From NCBI GenBank assembly GCA_937910905.1, contig CALEPV010000042.1, positions 1 through 28,863 on the forward strand: a DNA stretch of 28,863 bases, read 5' to 3'. The notes under the pieces were generated by a model. It was given only the letters and a program-made list of their open reading frames with translations, was not told the DNA's origin and did no database searches. The stretch is from an uncultured Prevotellaceae bacterium. Its GTDB lineage: Bacteria; Bacteroidota; Bacteroidia; Bacteroidales; Bacteroidaceae. Positions within the stretch are counted from its first letter, which is position 1, and each line of letters starts with the position of its first letter. Position numbers and translations under genes: made by a program. Of this stretch, positions 1-8,400 are shown in pieces.

Positions 1-235
1 ACCGCGGTGCAACGACCTCGACACCGCGGTGCAACGACCTCGACACCGCGGTGCAACGACCTCGACACCGCGGTGCAGAGCACTCATCGACGCGATGATG
101 AGCACACTTTTTAGATCGAACTTTTGCCGTTTTGGACCAAATAATATCACTTTTACACCCATTTGCACGCCCATTTGCACTGAATGAAGTCCTTGATACA
201 CATAGACTTACACCGATTAGTGATATTAGTGATAT
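1..235. repeat. Right part of an inverted-arm intergenic repeat element (truncated by window edge)
   Basis: The segment opens with copies of a 22-bp unit built on the palindrome ACCGCGGT, starting at 1, 23, 45 and 67. It continues with an ATCGACGCGATGATGAGC block (87-104) and an arm at 120-235. The arm carries AATAATATCAC, then runs of CATTTGCACGCCC, and ends in two direct GTGATAT units at 220-235. The same order of blocks recurs at 28216-28497, so this is a second copy whose left half lies outside the window. No coding potential is seen. Confidence 0.75.
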
Positions 236-258
236 CATTTTCCCAAAAATCATATGTA

Positions 259-305
259 GCTCGAAACAGATACCAATCTGACATAAATCCTAATGACCGA
301 TTTGG
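259..305. mobile_element. Truncated MITE remnant (one end only)
   Basis: These 47 bp match one end of the two complete 194-bp MITEs at 3536-3729 and 11661-11854, with one visible mismatch (cagata instead of caaata). The terminal CCGATTTGGG is present at 296-305, but the rest of the element and its other terminus are missing. It sits about 20 bp beyond the arm of the repeat element at 1-235. Confidence 0.85.
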
Positions 306-457
306 GTTTATGATAGAATGATGGATTTTTGGCAGAAACAGCCTATGGTGTAGGTACTATTTTGACATCGTGGTATTGCGACGCTCCTGTGAATGTCAAT
401 TCTACACTCAAAGCCCTCACTATTGCGCACCCTGCACAAACTTTTTGTGCAAAAACT

Positions 458-488
458 TTTGTCCCTTATCCATTAATCCATATCTTTG
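458..488 (+). promoter_or_regulatory. Bacteroidetes-type promoter for the 783-2579 gene
   Basis: TTTG at 458-461 (-33 box) is followed after 19 nt by TATCTTTG at 481-488, a full match to TAnnTTTG. The start of transcription would be near 494, giving a leader of about 290 nt before the ATG at 783. Just upstream, 434-450 is a short palindrome, GCACAAA-CTT-TTTGTGC, that could be an operator. Confidence 0.6.
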
Positions 489-544
489 CCCCTGTGCTAC
501 CTGCTACGGCAGGAGACGAAGCACACACATAATTTTGCTCAATT

Positions 545-709
545 GCTCCTCGAATCGCGACCTCGAACAGCTTAACGAGCAAAGGGGATGACTGTATACG
601 TCATCTTGCATACAACAATATGAGCTTGCGTTATACGCGCAGGCATTCCATATTGTTGTAGGGTTGTCGCGAACCTTGAGGAGCGTATGGTATAGCCTGC
701 GCTTTTCTT
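545..709 (+). promoter_or_regulatory. Structured leader RNA with mutually exclusive hairpins (candidate attenuator or riboregulator)
   Basis: A long-range helix can form between 545-560 (GCTCCTC, then TCGCGA) and 667-684 (TCGCGA, then GAGGAGC). It encloses a hairpin GATGAC/GTCATC (587-605). It also encloses a stem of TACAACAATATG (611-622) with CATATTGTTGTA (649-660), extended inside by GCTTGCG (624-630) with CGCAGGC (638-644). An alternative stem pairs GCGCAGGC (637-644) plus CCATA (648-652) with TATGG (686-690) plus GCCTGCGC (695-702), and TTTTCTT follows at 703-709. The second stem looks like a terminator and cannot coexist with the first. I do not recognise it as a known riboswitch class. 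Confidence 0.5.
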
Positions 710-782
710 ATGCATGTAGGTTTAGTTTGGGCTTTGCCATCCATTACATCGCGGGAATCATTAACTAAACAAACTAACTACA

Positions 783-2579
783 ATGAAACAAACTTTACTT
801 TTATTATGTGCCCTGCTCGGATTGTGCTGTAGCGGGGCGTGGGGACAACTTACATCCATTACTGATGGCGGGCTGTATAGCATTCAATTCTCCAGAACCG
901 ACCAAACACAAAGACTAAAGGTTAAATCCGATTTGACGCATGACGTCCAGAACAATTACGATAACACTACAGCAGCTGTTTTTAAGCTGACGGAAACTGG
1001 AGAGGCGAATACATATTATATAATGGAGCGCTCATCTTCTAAGTACGTATATGCGTCCGACATTGCCGCTACCACACAAACAACCGATGTCAAAATCAAG
1101 CTTGGAGATACTACACTTCCTTCCTCTTCAGACTCTGAAACAGCATCTGAGCGGCTTGACCGCTATAAGTGGGTAATAGAATACATTGGCGATAAAGGAA
1201 CGGCAGGTACCCAATTATGGACCATAAAACCATCCTCCGCAACTTCTGTCTATTGGGCCGTATTTGGCCAAACAAAAGCGAATCCTATAGCCTTATATGG
1301 CACAAACACAGCTGGTACAGACCATTATAGATGGGGTTTCGTACAATTGGTCAATCCGACATTTGAATCAATGGTAATTGGTGGCTGCACCGTATCTGAA
1401 ATAACCTCGGCAGGACACACACTCGATGATGTTGCCGAATACTATAAACCCACGAAATTAGATGTTGTGGGATGGCCAACGACTGCAGCATACAACACCT
1501 TCAAGACCGAAATTAATGCACTTGAAGTCGATGCTGTGGTTAGCACAGCATATCTTACACCATATCAGACAATGTGTTCCACATATACAAATCCAGTCAT
1601 AGGTACATTCTATAGGCTGAAGGACTACCTTGGGAACTATGTTTATGCAACAGGAGTGGATGAGCAGCTGGAAGTTGCTGCTTCACCAAGCAATCCCATG
1701 AGTTCCGTGTTCTATACTATGAATACAATCTCAAGCCTCAGATTTATGTCCCTGCTTAATGGCTATTATATACTGAATAATAGTAATGGACATGCTGTTC
1801 TAAGAGATATTCCCGGAGCTAACTACGGCTATCAGTTTGATCATATTACACAACATGACATCGGTGCCCTCAGAATAAAGAACAACTCTGAGGATTGCTG
1901 GTATCCTTCGAGTGATAATAAGATTTACACAACTACAAGTTTTTCACAATATAATACTGCGAATTCACGTGCCTTCTACTTCGAGGAAGTCACCTCCCTC
2001 CCCGTAACCATCTCTACAGCCAAGTATGCGACACTATGCAGTCCAGTAGCATTGACTAAACCTGATTATATTAAGGTGTACTACATCAGCTCGGTAACAT
2101 CAGAATCTGCAACGCTAACAGAAATAACAGGAACTATTGCCGCCAACACTCCAGTGATTCTATACTCTACAGAAGACTTGGATGCAGAAAAGACCTACTA
2201 TTTCACAATCGTCTCGTCTGGCGGTACAGATGTAAGCGCTTCGAACAAGCTGAGCGGACAGGCCGCAGCGCAGAGTGTAGAGGCCGATTTTGCATACACC
2301 CTACAGAAAGGCAGTGAAGATCCATACGAAGTCGGTTTCTATCCTAAGACAGCCGGCGTGATAAATGGATTCAAGGCATATCTGCCAACAGACAAGGTGC
2401 CCGCGGCTGCTGGCGTAAAGGGCTTGAGCTTCCGTTTCGAAAATGCCGACGGCATCAGCACGATAGGCAACGTGCCGTCTACAACAGACAACGCTTTCTA
2501 CGACATGAGTGGACGTCGCGTCAGCCAGCCCACCCACGGCCTGTACATCGTAGGCGGCAAGAAAGTCGTCATCAAGTAA
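783..2579 (+). CDS. Secreted protein of unknown function with T9SS-type C-terminal sorting tail
   Basis: The 598-residue product begins with a clear signal peptide (MKQTLLLLCALLGLCCSGAWG, cleavage before about Q22). The middle is rich in beta-type sequence with aromatic Tyr and Trp residues and repeated RLKDYLGNYVYA-like stretches that suggest beta-trefoil or carbohydrate-binding folds; this is only an impression. From about residue 410 it resembles the conserved C-terminal region of many Prevotella and Bacteroides surface proteins, and it ends in FYDMSGRRV...GLYIVGGKKVVIK, typical of T9SS type A sorting domains. It would be exported by Sec and then by T9SS, with PorU (5448-9269) cleaving the tail. 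Base composition is uneven: 33% GC at 1741-1800 and 60% at 2401-2460. The passenger function is not known. Confidence 0.85.
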   Translation: MKQTLLLLCALLGLCCSGAWGQLTSITDGGLYSIQFSRTDQTQRLKVKSDLTHDVQNNYDNTTAAVFKLTETGEANTYYIMERSSSKYVYASDIAATTQTTDVKIKLGDTTLPSSSDSETASERLDRYKWVIEYIGDKGTAGTQLWTIKPSSATSVYWAVFGQTKANPIALYGTNTAGTDHYRWGFVQLVNPTFESMVIGGCTVSEITSAGHTLDDVAEYYKPTKLDVVGWPTTAAYNTFKTEINALEVDAVVSTAYLTPYQTMCSTYTNPVIGTFYRLKDYLGNYVYATGVDEQLEVAASPSNPMSSVFYTMNTISSLRFMSLLNGYYILNNSNGHAVLRDIPGANYGYQFDHITQHDIGALRIKNNSEDCWYPSSDNKIYTTTSFSQYNTANSRAFYFEEVTSLPVTISTAKYATLCSPVALTKPDYIKVYYISSVTSESATLTEITGTIAANTPVILYSTEDLDAEKTYYFTIVSSGGTDVSASNKLSGQAAAQSVEADFAYTLQKGSEDPYEVGFYPKTAGVINGFKAYLPTDKVPAAAGVKGLSFRFENADGISTIGNVPSTTDNAFYDMSGRRVSQPTHGLYIVGGKKVVIK

Positions 2580-2654
2580 TAGATGGTGGCTCATGTGCGC
2601 CACAGGATATAAACAAACATTCATTAAACGCCATAATAGCTCTATCATACAACT

Positions 2655-2828
2655 ATGAAAACATATATCAAGCCCCAAACACTCTCCACCGCAATAAGCT
2701 GCGCCAATATGATTGCAGAATCTACCCTTGGCGTATACAAAAACGGAAGTGGCGACGGCACAGACCTCGTCAAGGAGAACCGTTCCTCCTCCCACTACTC
2801 CGTATGGGACGACGACTGGAGCAACTGA
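2655..2828 (+). CDS. Small 57-residue protein, unknown function
   Basis: An uninterrupted 57-codon frame opens with MKTYIKPQT and ends in SVWDDDWSN. It lies 75 bp downstream of the secreted-protein gene and on the same strand, with no terminator seen between them. It has no signal peptide and no membrane segment, and its middle is rich in Gly, Ser and Asp. Small proteins with an MKxYxKP start and an acidic Trp/Asp-rich tail are common in Prevotella-like genomes and have no established role; a leader-plus-core layout as in peptide precursors is one possibility. The coordinated start, codon use and position after the larger gene make it a likely real gene. Confidence 0.6.
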   Translation: MKTYIKPQTLSTAISCANMIAESTLGVYKNGSGDGTDLVKENRSSSHYSVWDDDWSN

Positions 2829-2831
2829 GTT

Positions 2832-2927
2832 GGTTCATGGTTAATGGTTCATGGTTAATGGTTCACGGTTAATGGTTCACGGTTAATGGTTCACGGTTAA
2901 TGGTTCACGGTTCACTGTTAATGGTTG
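2832..2927. repeat. Heptamer tandem array (GGTTMAY), left arm
   Basis: About 13 head-to-tail 7-bp units alternate GGTTCAT or GGTTCAC with GGTTAAT. The array begins 4 bp after the stop codon of the small protein. It is the reverse complement of the unit in the array at 3036-3077. Confidence 0.9.
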
Positions 2928-3035
2928 GCTGCGCCAGAACCATTGAGTCCAGTTAGGAAAATGTCGCCCCTGCCACCAGGGGCAAGCCCCTGGGCTAATG
3001 TAGTTGCCCCCTTGCAGGGGCACCCTTGCGCTCTT

Positions 3036-3160
3036 GAACCATGAACCATGAATCATGAACCATGAACCATGAATAACCCTTGAAACCTGAAACCTGAAAC
3101 CTGAAACCTGAAACTTGAAACTTGAAACCTGAAACTTGAAACCTGAAACTTGAAACCCTT
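3036..3160. repeat. Heptamer tandem array (ATGAACC then TGAAACY), right arm
   Basis: Six units of ATGAACC type (3041-3077 region) are followed by eleven units of TGAAACC or TGAAACT (3079-3158 region), all of period 7. With the GGTT array at 2832-2927 it forms opposed arms around a core (2928-3035) that holds short GC-rich palindromes such as CCCCTG...CAGGGG. No gene is seen in the core. Confidence 0.9.
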
Positions 3161-3215
3161 GTTTGGCTCTATAGATAGCACATTATATATAGAGTAGTAA
3201 AAGTAAAAGTTCGTG

Positions 3216-3250
3216 GAAGTGCTGGGCCGTGAGGTTCGGCACTTCTTTTT
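3216..3250 (+). terminator. Intrinsic terminator
   Basis: GAAGTGC (3216-3222) pairs with GCACTTC (3239-3245). The stem continues inside as TGGGCC/GGTTCG with G-U pairs and closes on a GTGA loop, giving 13 pairs, followed by TTTTT at 3246-3250. It could end transcription coming from 783-2828 through the repeats. Confidence 0.65.
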
Positions 3251-3252
3251 GC

Positions 3253-3320
3253 ATTGGGAGCGCAGGCAGCTCGCCTGCAAGGGGAGTGTTTTTTTCGTGC
3301 GAGCCGCCCGCGCTCCCAAT
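3253..3320. repeat. REP-like palindromic repeat
   Basis: ATTGGGAGCGC (3253-3263) is inverted as GCGCTCCCAAT (3310-3320). The left side carries the palindrome GCAGGCAGCTCGCCTGC. The same GGGAnCGCAGGCGGCTCGCCTGC unit recurs at 3735-3760 and three times at 28084-28174. Confidence 0.75.
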
Positions 3321-3392
3321 CCCTACTGCGATTTAGGGGAACTCCCTGCAAGGATTAGGAGTATTCCATCGTCGTGGGGGTATTTCCTGCCT

Positions 3393-3534
3393 TACCTTTG
3401 CAGTACCAATTAGAAAAGAATGGTTCTGAGACAGCCGCGAAAGGATGGCTTATGATTTGTTTTCCATTCTTGTATGAAGTGATTGATTGTTGGCAAGGCC
3501 GCCATCCGTGAGGACAGCGGCCTTGCATGTTTTA
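3393..3534 (+). ncRNA. Candidate small RNA with its own promoter and terminator
   Basis: TACCTTTG at 3393-3400 is a full -7 box, which places the start near 3405; no clear -33 TTTG is seen. An internal hairpin pairs AAGAATGG (3416-3423) with CCATTCTT (3464-3471). A strong 10-bp stem, GCAAGGCCGC (3493-3502) with GCGGCCTTGC (3517-3526), is followed by ATGTTTT. The transcript would be about 125 nt. The longest frame inside, ATG at 3420, has only 11 codons before its stop, so a non-coding product is more likely. The MITE at 3536 is inserted in the terminator tail. Confidence 0.4.
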
Positions 3535-3535
3535 A

Positions 3536-3729
3536 CCCAAATCGGTCATTAGGATTTATGTCAGATTGGTATTTGTTTCGAGCAGATTGGCTGCATCACT
3601 GGCGAAGGCGTAGCGGGCTACGTCAAGACAGGGATGTGGACAAGATGCCGAAAGAAATGCTGATATGGCATGAATAGACTTATAATAGGCGATATTATAA
3701 CGAATAGTTGGTCTAATGACCGATTTGGG
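3536..3729. mobile_element. MITE, complete copy 1 (194 bp)
   Basis: The terminal inverted repeats are CCCAAATCGGTCATTAG at 3536-3552 and CTAATGACCGATTTGGG at 3713-3729. The element is flanked by a 5-bp target duplication TTTAA (3531-3535 and 3730-3734). No transposase is present. As read by eye the sequence is identical, in inverted orientation, to the copy at 11661-11854, which indicates recent mobility. It has a frame that would translate to about 58 residues, but nothing supports it as a gene. Confidence 0.9.
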
Positions 3730-3734
3730 TTTAA

Positions 3735-3760
3735 CTGCAGGCGAGCCGCCTGCGCTCCCA
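3735..3760. repeat. REP-like palindromic repeat
   Basis: On the minus strand this reads TGGGAGCGCAGGCGGCTC followed by GCCTGCAG, the same unit as at 3253 and at 28084-28174. It lies between the ispF stop and the MITE, and its self-complementary GCAGGC/GCCTGC arms could form a stem at the end of the ispF transcript. Confidence 0.75.
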
Positions 3761-3767
3761 GGTATTA

Positions 3768-4241
3768 TTACTTCTCTATCAAGCAAACGGCATAGGCCGA
3801 TATGCCTTCCTGACGCCCTGTGAAGCCCAGCTTCTCCGTGGTCGTGGCCTTGATGGACACGCAGTCGGGGTCCAGGCCCATCACTCCGGCCAGGCATTGC
3901 TGCATCTGGGGGATGTGGGGGTTGAGCTTGGGACGCTCGGCGCACACGGTGCTGTCGATGTTGACCACACGGTAGCCCTTGGCGGCTATCAGCTCTATAG
4001 TGCGGCGCAGGATGATTTTGCTGTCCATGCCCTCGGTCTCGCTGGAGGTGTCGGGGAAGTGATAGCCGATGTCACGCATGCTGGCTGCGCCCAGCAATGC
4101 GTCGCAGATGGCGTGGATGAGCACATCGGCATCGGAGTGCCCCAGCAGGCCCAGGGTGTGTTCTATCTTGATGCCGCCGAGCCAGAGGTCACGTTCCGGC
4201 ACCAGCTGGTGGACGTCGAAGCCAAAACCAATACGTGTCAT
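3768..4241 (-). CDS. ispF: 2-C-methyl-D-erythritol 2,4-cyclodiphosphate synthase
   Basis: The 157-residue protein, of the usual family length, converts CDP-methylerythritol 2-phosphate to the 2,4-cyclodiphosphate in the MEP isoprenoid pathway in the cytoplasm. The metal-binding residues are visible as Asp9 and His11 in FDVH and His43 in LIHAICDALLGA. The GHSDADV motif (34-40) and the C-terminal IKATTTEKLGFTGR are also present. It starts 7 bp after the porV stop on the same strand and so is read with porV and porU. Association of ispF with porU/porV is, as far as I recall, also seen in Porphyromonas gingivalis. Confidence 0.96.
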   Translation of the reverse strand: MTRIGFGFDVHQLVPERDLWLGGIKIEHTLGLLGHSDADVLIHAICDALLGAASMRDIGYHFPDTSSETEGMDSKIILRRTIELIAAKGYRVVNIDSTVCAERPKLNPHIPQMQQCLAGVMGLDPDCVSIKATTTEKLGFTGRQEGISAYAVCLIEK

Positions 4242-4248
4242 AGGCGCG

Positions 4249-5436
4249 CTATCTTCTGGTTCCGAATAGGTCCTTCATGCCATCGAGGTCGAATGAGAGC
4301 GAGAAGCGCATGGTCTGATCCAAGGGGTTTGACTGCGCTGTGGAGAACACATAGGATGCGTCCAGCGAGAACACGCTCATCTTGAAGCCCGCACCTGCCG
4401 TGAGGTACTTGCGGTTACCCTTGCTGGCTGCCTCGTCGTGGTAGCCTGCGCGCAGGAAGAAGCGGTCGTTGTAGGAGTACTCCACGCCGCCGCTGAGCTG
4501 TATCTCCTTCAGCTCCTCGCTGAATCCGCCTGGGGCATCGTGGAAGCTCTTGAAGATACCGGCGATGGGCGACACGTCGTAGTAGAGGCGTTGCAGCTCG
4601 GGGTCGCCGTTGGCGTACTGCGTGCCGTCCTCCTTCTTCGGGAACGTAGGCACCAGTAGCTTGTTGGCATCCATGGAAAACGACAGACGGTTGTACTCAT
4701 CGAAGGGTATTGTCAGGTTGAAGCCCAGACGCAGGTTGGTGGGCAGGAACTCGGAGTTGTCGTCGCCGCCGTACGATATCTTGGAACCGATGTTGCTGAC
4801 GTTGAGGCCCAATGCGAAGCCGCACTCACGGCCGAACAGCATGGGGTAGGTGTTATAGTACATGGCGATGTCGGCAGCGAAGGCCTTGCCTGCCGACGAC
4901 TCGGACGTGTAGTCGTAGGTGATGTCGGAGTAGATGAAGCGCATTCCGACTGCCATAGAGAACGACTCCGACAGCATACGCGAGTACGCCACATCGACTG
5001 CGAGCTCGTAGGGGTTGATGGTCATGCCGTCGGCCGTGCCCGTCTGACTGTTGTAGCCCAGCGACACCTCGCCCAGGGAGAAGTAGCGCAGTGAGCCACT
5101 CAGCGCGCTGTAGTCGCCAATGCGGTAGAAGCCCGTAGCCTGTGCCAGGTTGATGTCGTTCACCAGCTTGCGCAGCCACGGCGTGTAGCTCAGCGATGCT
5201 CCGGCACGCCCCACGCAGAACGGGTACTTGGCGGGATTCCAATACTGCGAGTTGACATCGGCCTCGGTGGCGACGCCGACATCGCCCATGCCGCCGCCGC
5301 GGGCGTCGGGCGCGATGGCCAGCGACGTGACGCTGTACTGCACGGGGTTGAACATATTCTTCTTGTCCTGCGCCGAGGCCGTAGCACAGAGCGCCAGACA
5401 TGCGATGATGTAACTGAATAAGGTCTTCCTTGTCAT
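4249..5436 (-). CDS. porV: Type IX secretion outer-membrane protein PorV (LptO)
   Basis: The 395-residue protein has a signal peptide (MTRKTLFSYIIACLALCATASA) and then the family start NPVQYSVTSLAIAPDARGGGMGDVGVAT and SQYWNPAKYPF. The rest is a series of amphipathic strands typical of a FadL-like barrel, ending LSFDLDGMKDLFGTRR. In the T9SS, PorV carries cargo from the translocon to the attachment complex that includes the sortase PorU. It lies 11 bp after porU, which fits this partnership, and ispF follows 7 bp later. PorQ is a related barrel, but the length and the porU neighbour favour PorV. Confidence 0.93.
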   Translation of the reverse strand: MTRKTLFSYIIACLALCATASAQDKKNMFNPVQYSVTSLAIAPDARGGGMGDVGVATEADVNSQYWNPAKYPFCVGRAGASLSYTPWLRKLVNDINLAQATGFYRIGDYSALSGSLRYFSLGEVSLGYNSQTGTADGMTINPYELAVDVAYSRMLSESFSMAVGMRFIYSDITYDYTSESSAGKAFAADIAMYYNTYPMLFGRECGFALGLNVSNIGSKISYGGDDNSEFLPTNLRLGFNLTIPFDEYNRLSFSMDANKLLVPTFPKKEDGTQYANGDPELQRLYYDVSPIAGIFKSFHDAPGGFSEELKEIQLSGGVEYSYNDRFFLRAGYHDEAASKGNRKYLTAGAGFKMSVFSLDASYVFSTAQSNPLDQTMRFSLSFDLDGMKDLFGTRR

Positions 5437-5447
5437 GTTTATTATAC

Positions 5448-8400
5448 CTATTGCCTATTGATTACGATTTTACGCGTCTCGGACGTGGCCTCGGCCTCGT
5501 CGCAGCTCACGCGCACGCGGTACAGATAGATGCCGCTGCCCACCTGCCGGCCCTCGCCTGTGGTCAGGTCCCAGCCTATGGTGTAGACACCATTCTGGTT
5601 GCTGCCGTCCACGCTCTGCTGCCACAGCATACGGCCCGTGAAGTCGAACACCTCGAGTGTGAAGTGGCACACGCTGCCCGGACGGTCGTAGCTCACGATG
5701 AAGTCGGTGTAGGTGGTGGCGGGGTTGTTGGTGGCACAGAGGTTGAGTATGCGTGCCTTCTGCGTGGGATCCACGTTGAAGGTCAGTGTCTTGGTCGACG
5801 CGTTGTTGAGCATGTCCCATGCACGGAACAGCAACGTATGCTCGCCGGCCTCCAGCGTGGGCAGTGTGTAGGCCACGGTGCCGCGGCTGTAGTCGCCGAA
5901 TTCGTTGGTGAAGTAGTCGTTGAGGGTGAAGGTCGTGGCCGGATTGTTGTCCACTATCAGCTCCAGGTCGTGCCCCAGGCTGCTGCCGGAGGCATTGATG
6001 CCGCTCTCGTCCTGCAGCGTGGCCACGAAGTAGGGCGTGGCCCCTACGGTGGCACCGTCCTCGAAGCTGTCGTCGCCCAGCCATGCACTGATGTCTGGCC
6101 CTGCGGTGTCGTTGAGCCCGCTCTGCGTGCCGCCCAGCTTGAAGCTCTGGTCGTAGCCGTTGGCTTCCTGCCGCAGGTCGTTGGCCACGGCGTAGAACAC
6201 CATGCGCCCGTAGTCGTTGCTGTAGCTCATGTCCACAGGCACGGGGCAGGTGACGCTGAAGCGGCCCGCGCTTACGCTGTCGGTGCCGTTGTACAGCACC
6301 TTGTCGTAGGCCGTGAAGGTGAATGGTGTCAGGTTGCGCTGCTGCGCATTGTTCAGACAGGTGATGGTGCTGGGGCTGTCGTACAGGCGCGCCGACAGCA
6401 CGCCGTCGAATGTCGTGTCCTCATTGCCCTCGGCATCCTCCACATGGCCTGCGAAGCGGTTGCAGCTGCCGGCCTTGAGGGTGTAGTCGCTGCCCAGGTC
6501 GGCCAAAGCTATGCCGTTGATGCTGTCGAGCACCACGCGGTGAGTGTAGTTGCCCAGCTTCAGAGCCGGGTCGCCCAGCAGCGCATAGTGCAGCTTGTTG
6601 GCCGGATGCAGGCCGTCGGTGCGGCCCTCGATGACCATCACCTTGGATATACGCACGGCATCGCCCAGCCTGTTGGCACGTCCCTGGCTGTCGCGGCCGA
6701 ACACGGCACGACAGAAGGCGCGGTTCATGTACAGGTTGTTGGTGGCATATACTGTGCGTGCTGTGCCGTAGAAGGCTATCGCAGCTCCGTTCTCGTTGAG
6801 CAGGGCCACCTCGCCAATGTTCTCTTTCTGCGAGTCAAAGGGCATGATGTCACACGCTGCGGTGACCCACAGCGGCGGCTTCATCGATGTGTAGTCGCGG
6901 AAGTCGTCAAGCCGCAGCACCATCTCGTGGCTGAGGCAGTAGGTGGCTCCGTGGCCTGTGTAGTTCATCATCAGCACACCCTCGTCCATCTGCTTGCTGA
7001 TGATCTGCTCCACCTGCGGGTAGCGATTGCCCGACGAGAGGCTCTCGCGCTGGTAGGCATCCCACATCACCTTGCGCACTTCGAGCTGCGGATAGAGGCT
7101 GGCCACCAGCTTGGCCACATCGTCGGCATAGCGCAGATGCTCGTTGCTGTCGCCGTCGTCGCCCATGAAGCTGACCACATTCTTCCATGCTCCTGCCTGC
7201 CCGCCCTCCATGTAGAGCTGTATCTTCGACACCTGCGCCTGAGCCTCGCTCACCGCCCGCACTGGCAGACGGCCCACACCGATGTCGGTCTTGTCGTTGG
7301 TCAGGTCGCTGCCCTCGTCGTCGTCGAGCAGGCCGAAGTACTCCTCCATCACGTAGCACTGCGTGTCGCTCAGCGAATTCTCGCTCTCGAAGCAGAGCAG
7401 ATAGTCGTCGGGGCTGGCAGTCAGCCATGTCTGCGTGAGCATACGGTTGTCCCACGCACAGTCGCCGAAGAGCAGCAGGTAGCGCGGGGCATCGTCGTCG
7501 GTCGCGGCGCGGTCGTAGAGCATCTTCATGTAGTGGCGGTATGCAGTGGCATCGGGCGTGCCCGACGAGAACTCGTTGTATATCAGGCTGGCCCGCACCA
7601 CCTTGACCCTCAGGCCGTCCAGGGAGCGGTGCAGCTCGGCCAGACGTTCTGCCTGTGCATCGAAGATGCCGCTGGCCGGGGTGATAATCACCATGTCCAG
7701 CAGGCTGTCGGCATGTAGGTCCTGATTGTCCACAGCGCCAGCGTATGAGGGCTGTGCAAAGCTGGTGGCGCTGTTCAGATTGAAGGCCACGTAGGTGTGC
7801 TCGTCCTCATCGGCCGGAAGCCATACGTCGTACAGGTGGTGAACCGTACCGCTGGCATCGGTGCTGTCGCGCATCGTGCCGGCACAGGCCTCTGCCTGCA
7901 GGCCCGGCTCCTCCAGTCGCCATAGCTGTGGTTCCTGGCCTGTAGCATACTCGATGCTCAGCAATGCTGGCTGGCCGCCTGTGGTGTGGCTGAACGTGAA
8001 GGATGATTCGTCGAGCTGCATACATGCCGTGTAGAGCAGCTCAATGTAGTTGAGGCGTGCGTGCTGTCCGGATGTGGTGGCGATGCTGACACGCGGATTC
8101 GACGTCGGAGCATCGACGTTGTACAACTTGACGGTCTGCATGGCGGCATCGTAGTCGCCAATCGAGGCGCAGGTGAACGATGCCAGCTGCGTGCCGTTGT
8201 ACGAAGGGGTGACAGTAGTCGGCGTGCCGTTGGCTGCTGTGAAGGCCACTCGCAGCTGTGCGCGGTCGTCGGCAGCGCGGGTCGGCAGCGTCAATGTGTA
8301 GGAGCGGGAGTTGGCCGTATAGTAGTCGTAGCTTTCGAAGAGCTGGCGTCCGCCCTGGTACCATGCATACTCTTGCGGGTCGTAGGCCACTCCCTGCTTG

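Noticed and set aside
1..76. 22-bp tandem units, possible CRISPR
   Set aside because: Repeat and spacer together are only 22 bp and the spacers are the same in each unit.
329..591. Two short overlapping frames (67 and 73 residues)
   Set aside because: They run through the promoter and the leader RNA and show no codon bias or family resemblance.
2301..2795. 164-residue minus-strand frame over the secreted protein C-terminus
   Set aside because: Antisense to the conserved sorting tail and the small protein gene; no features of its own.
5430..7718. 762-residue open frame on the plus strand, antisense to porU
   Set aside because: It is rich in Val, His, Ala and Gln with no domain or signal peptide, as expected for the complement of a GC-rich gene; porU on the other strand has full family motifs.
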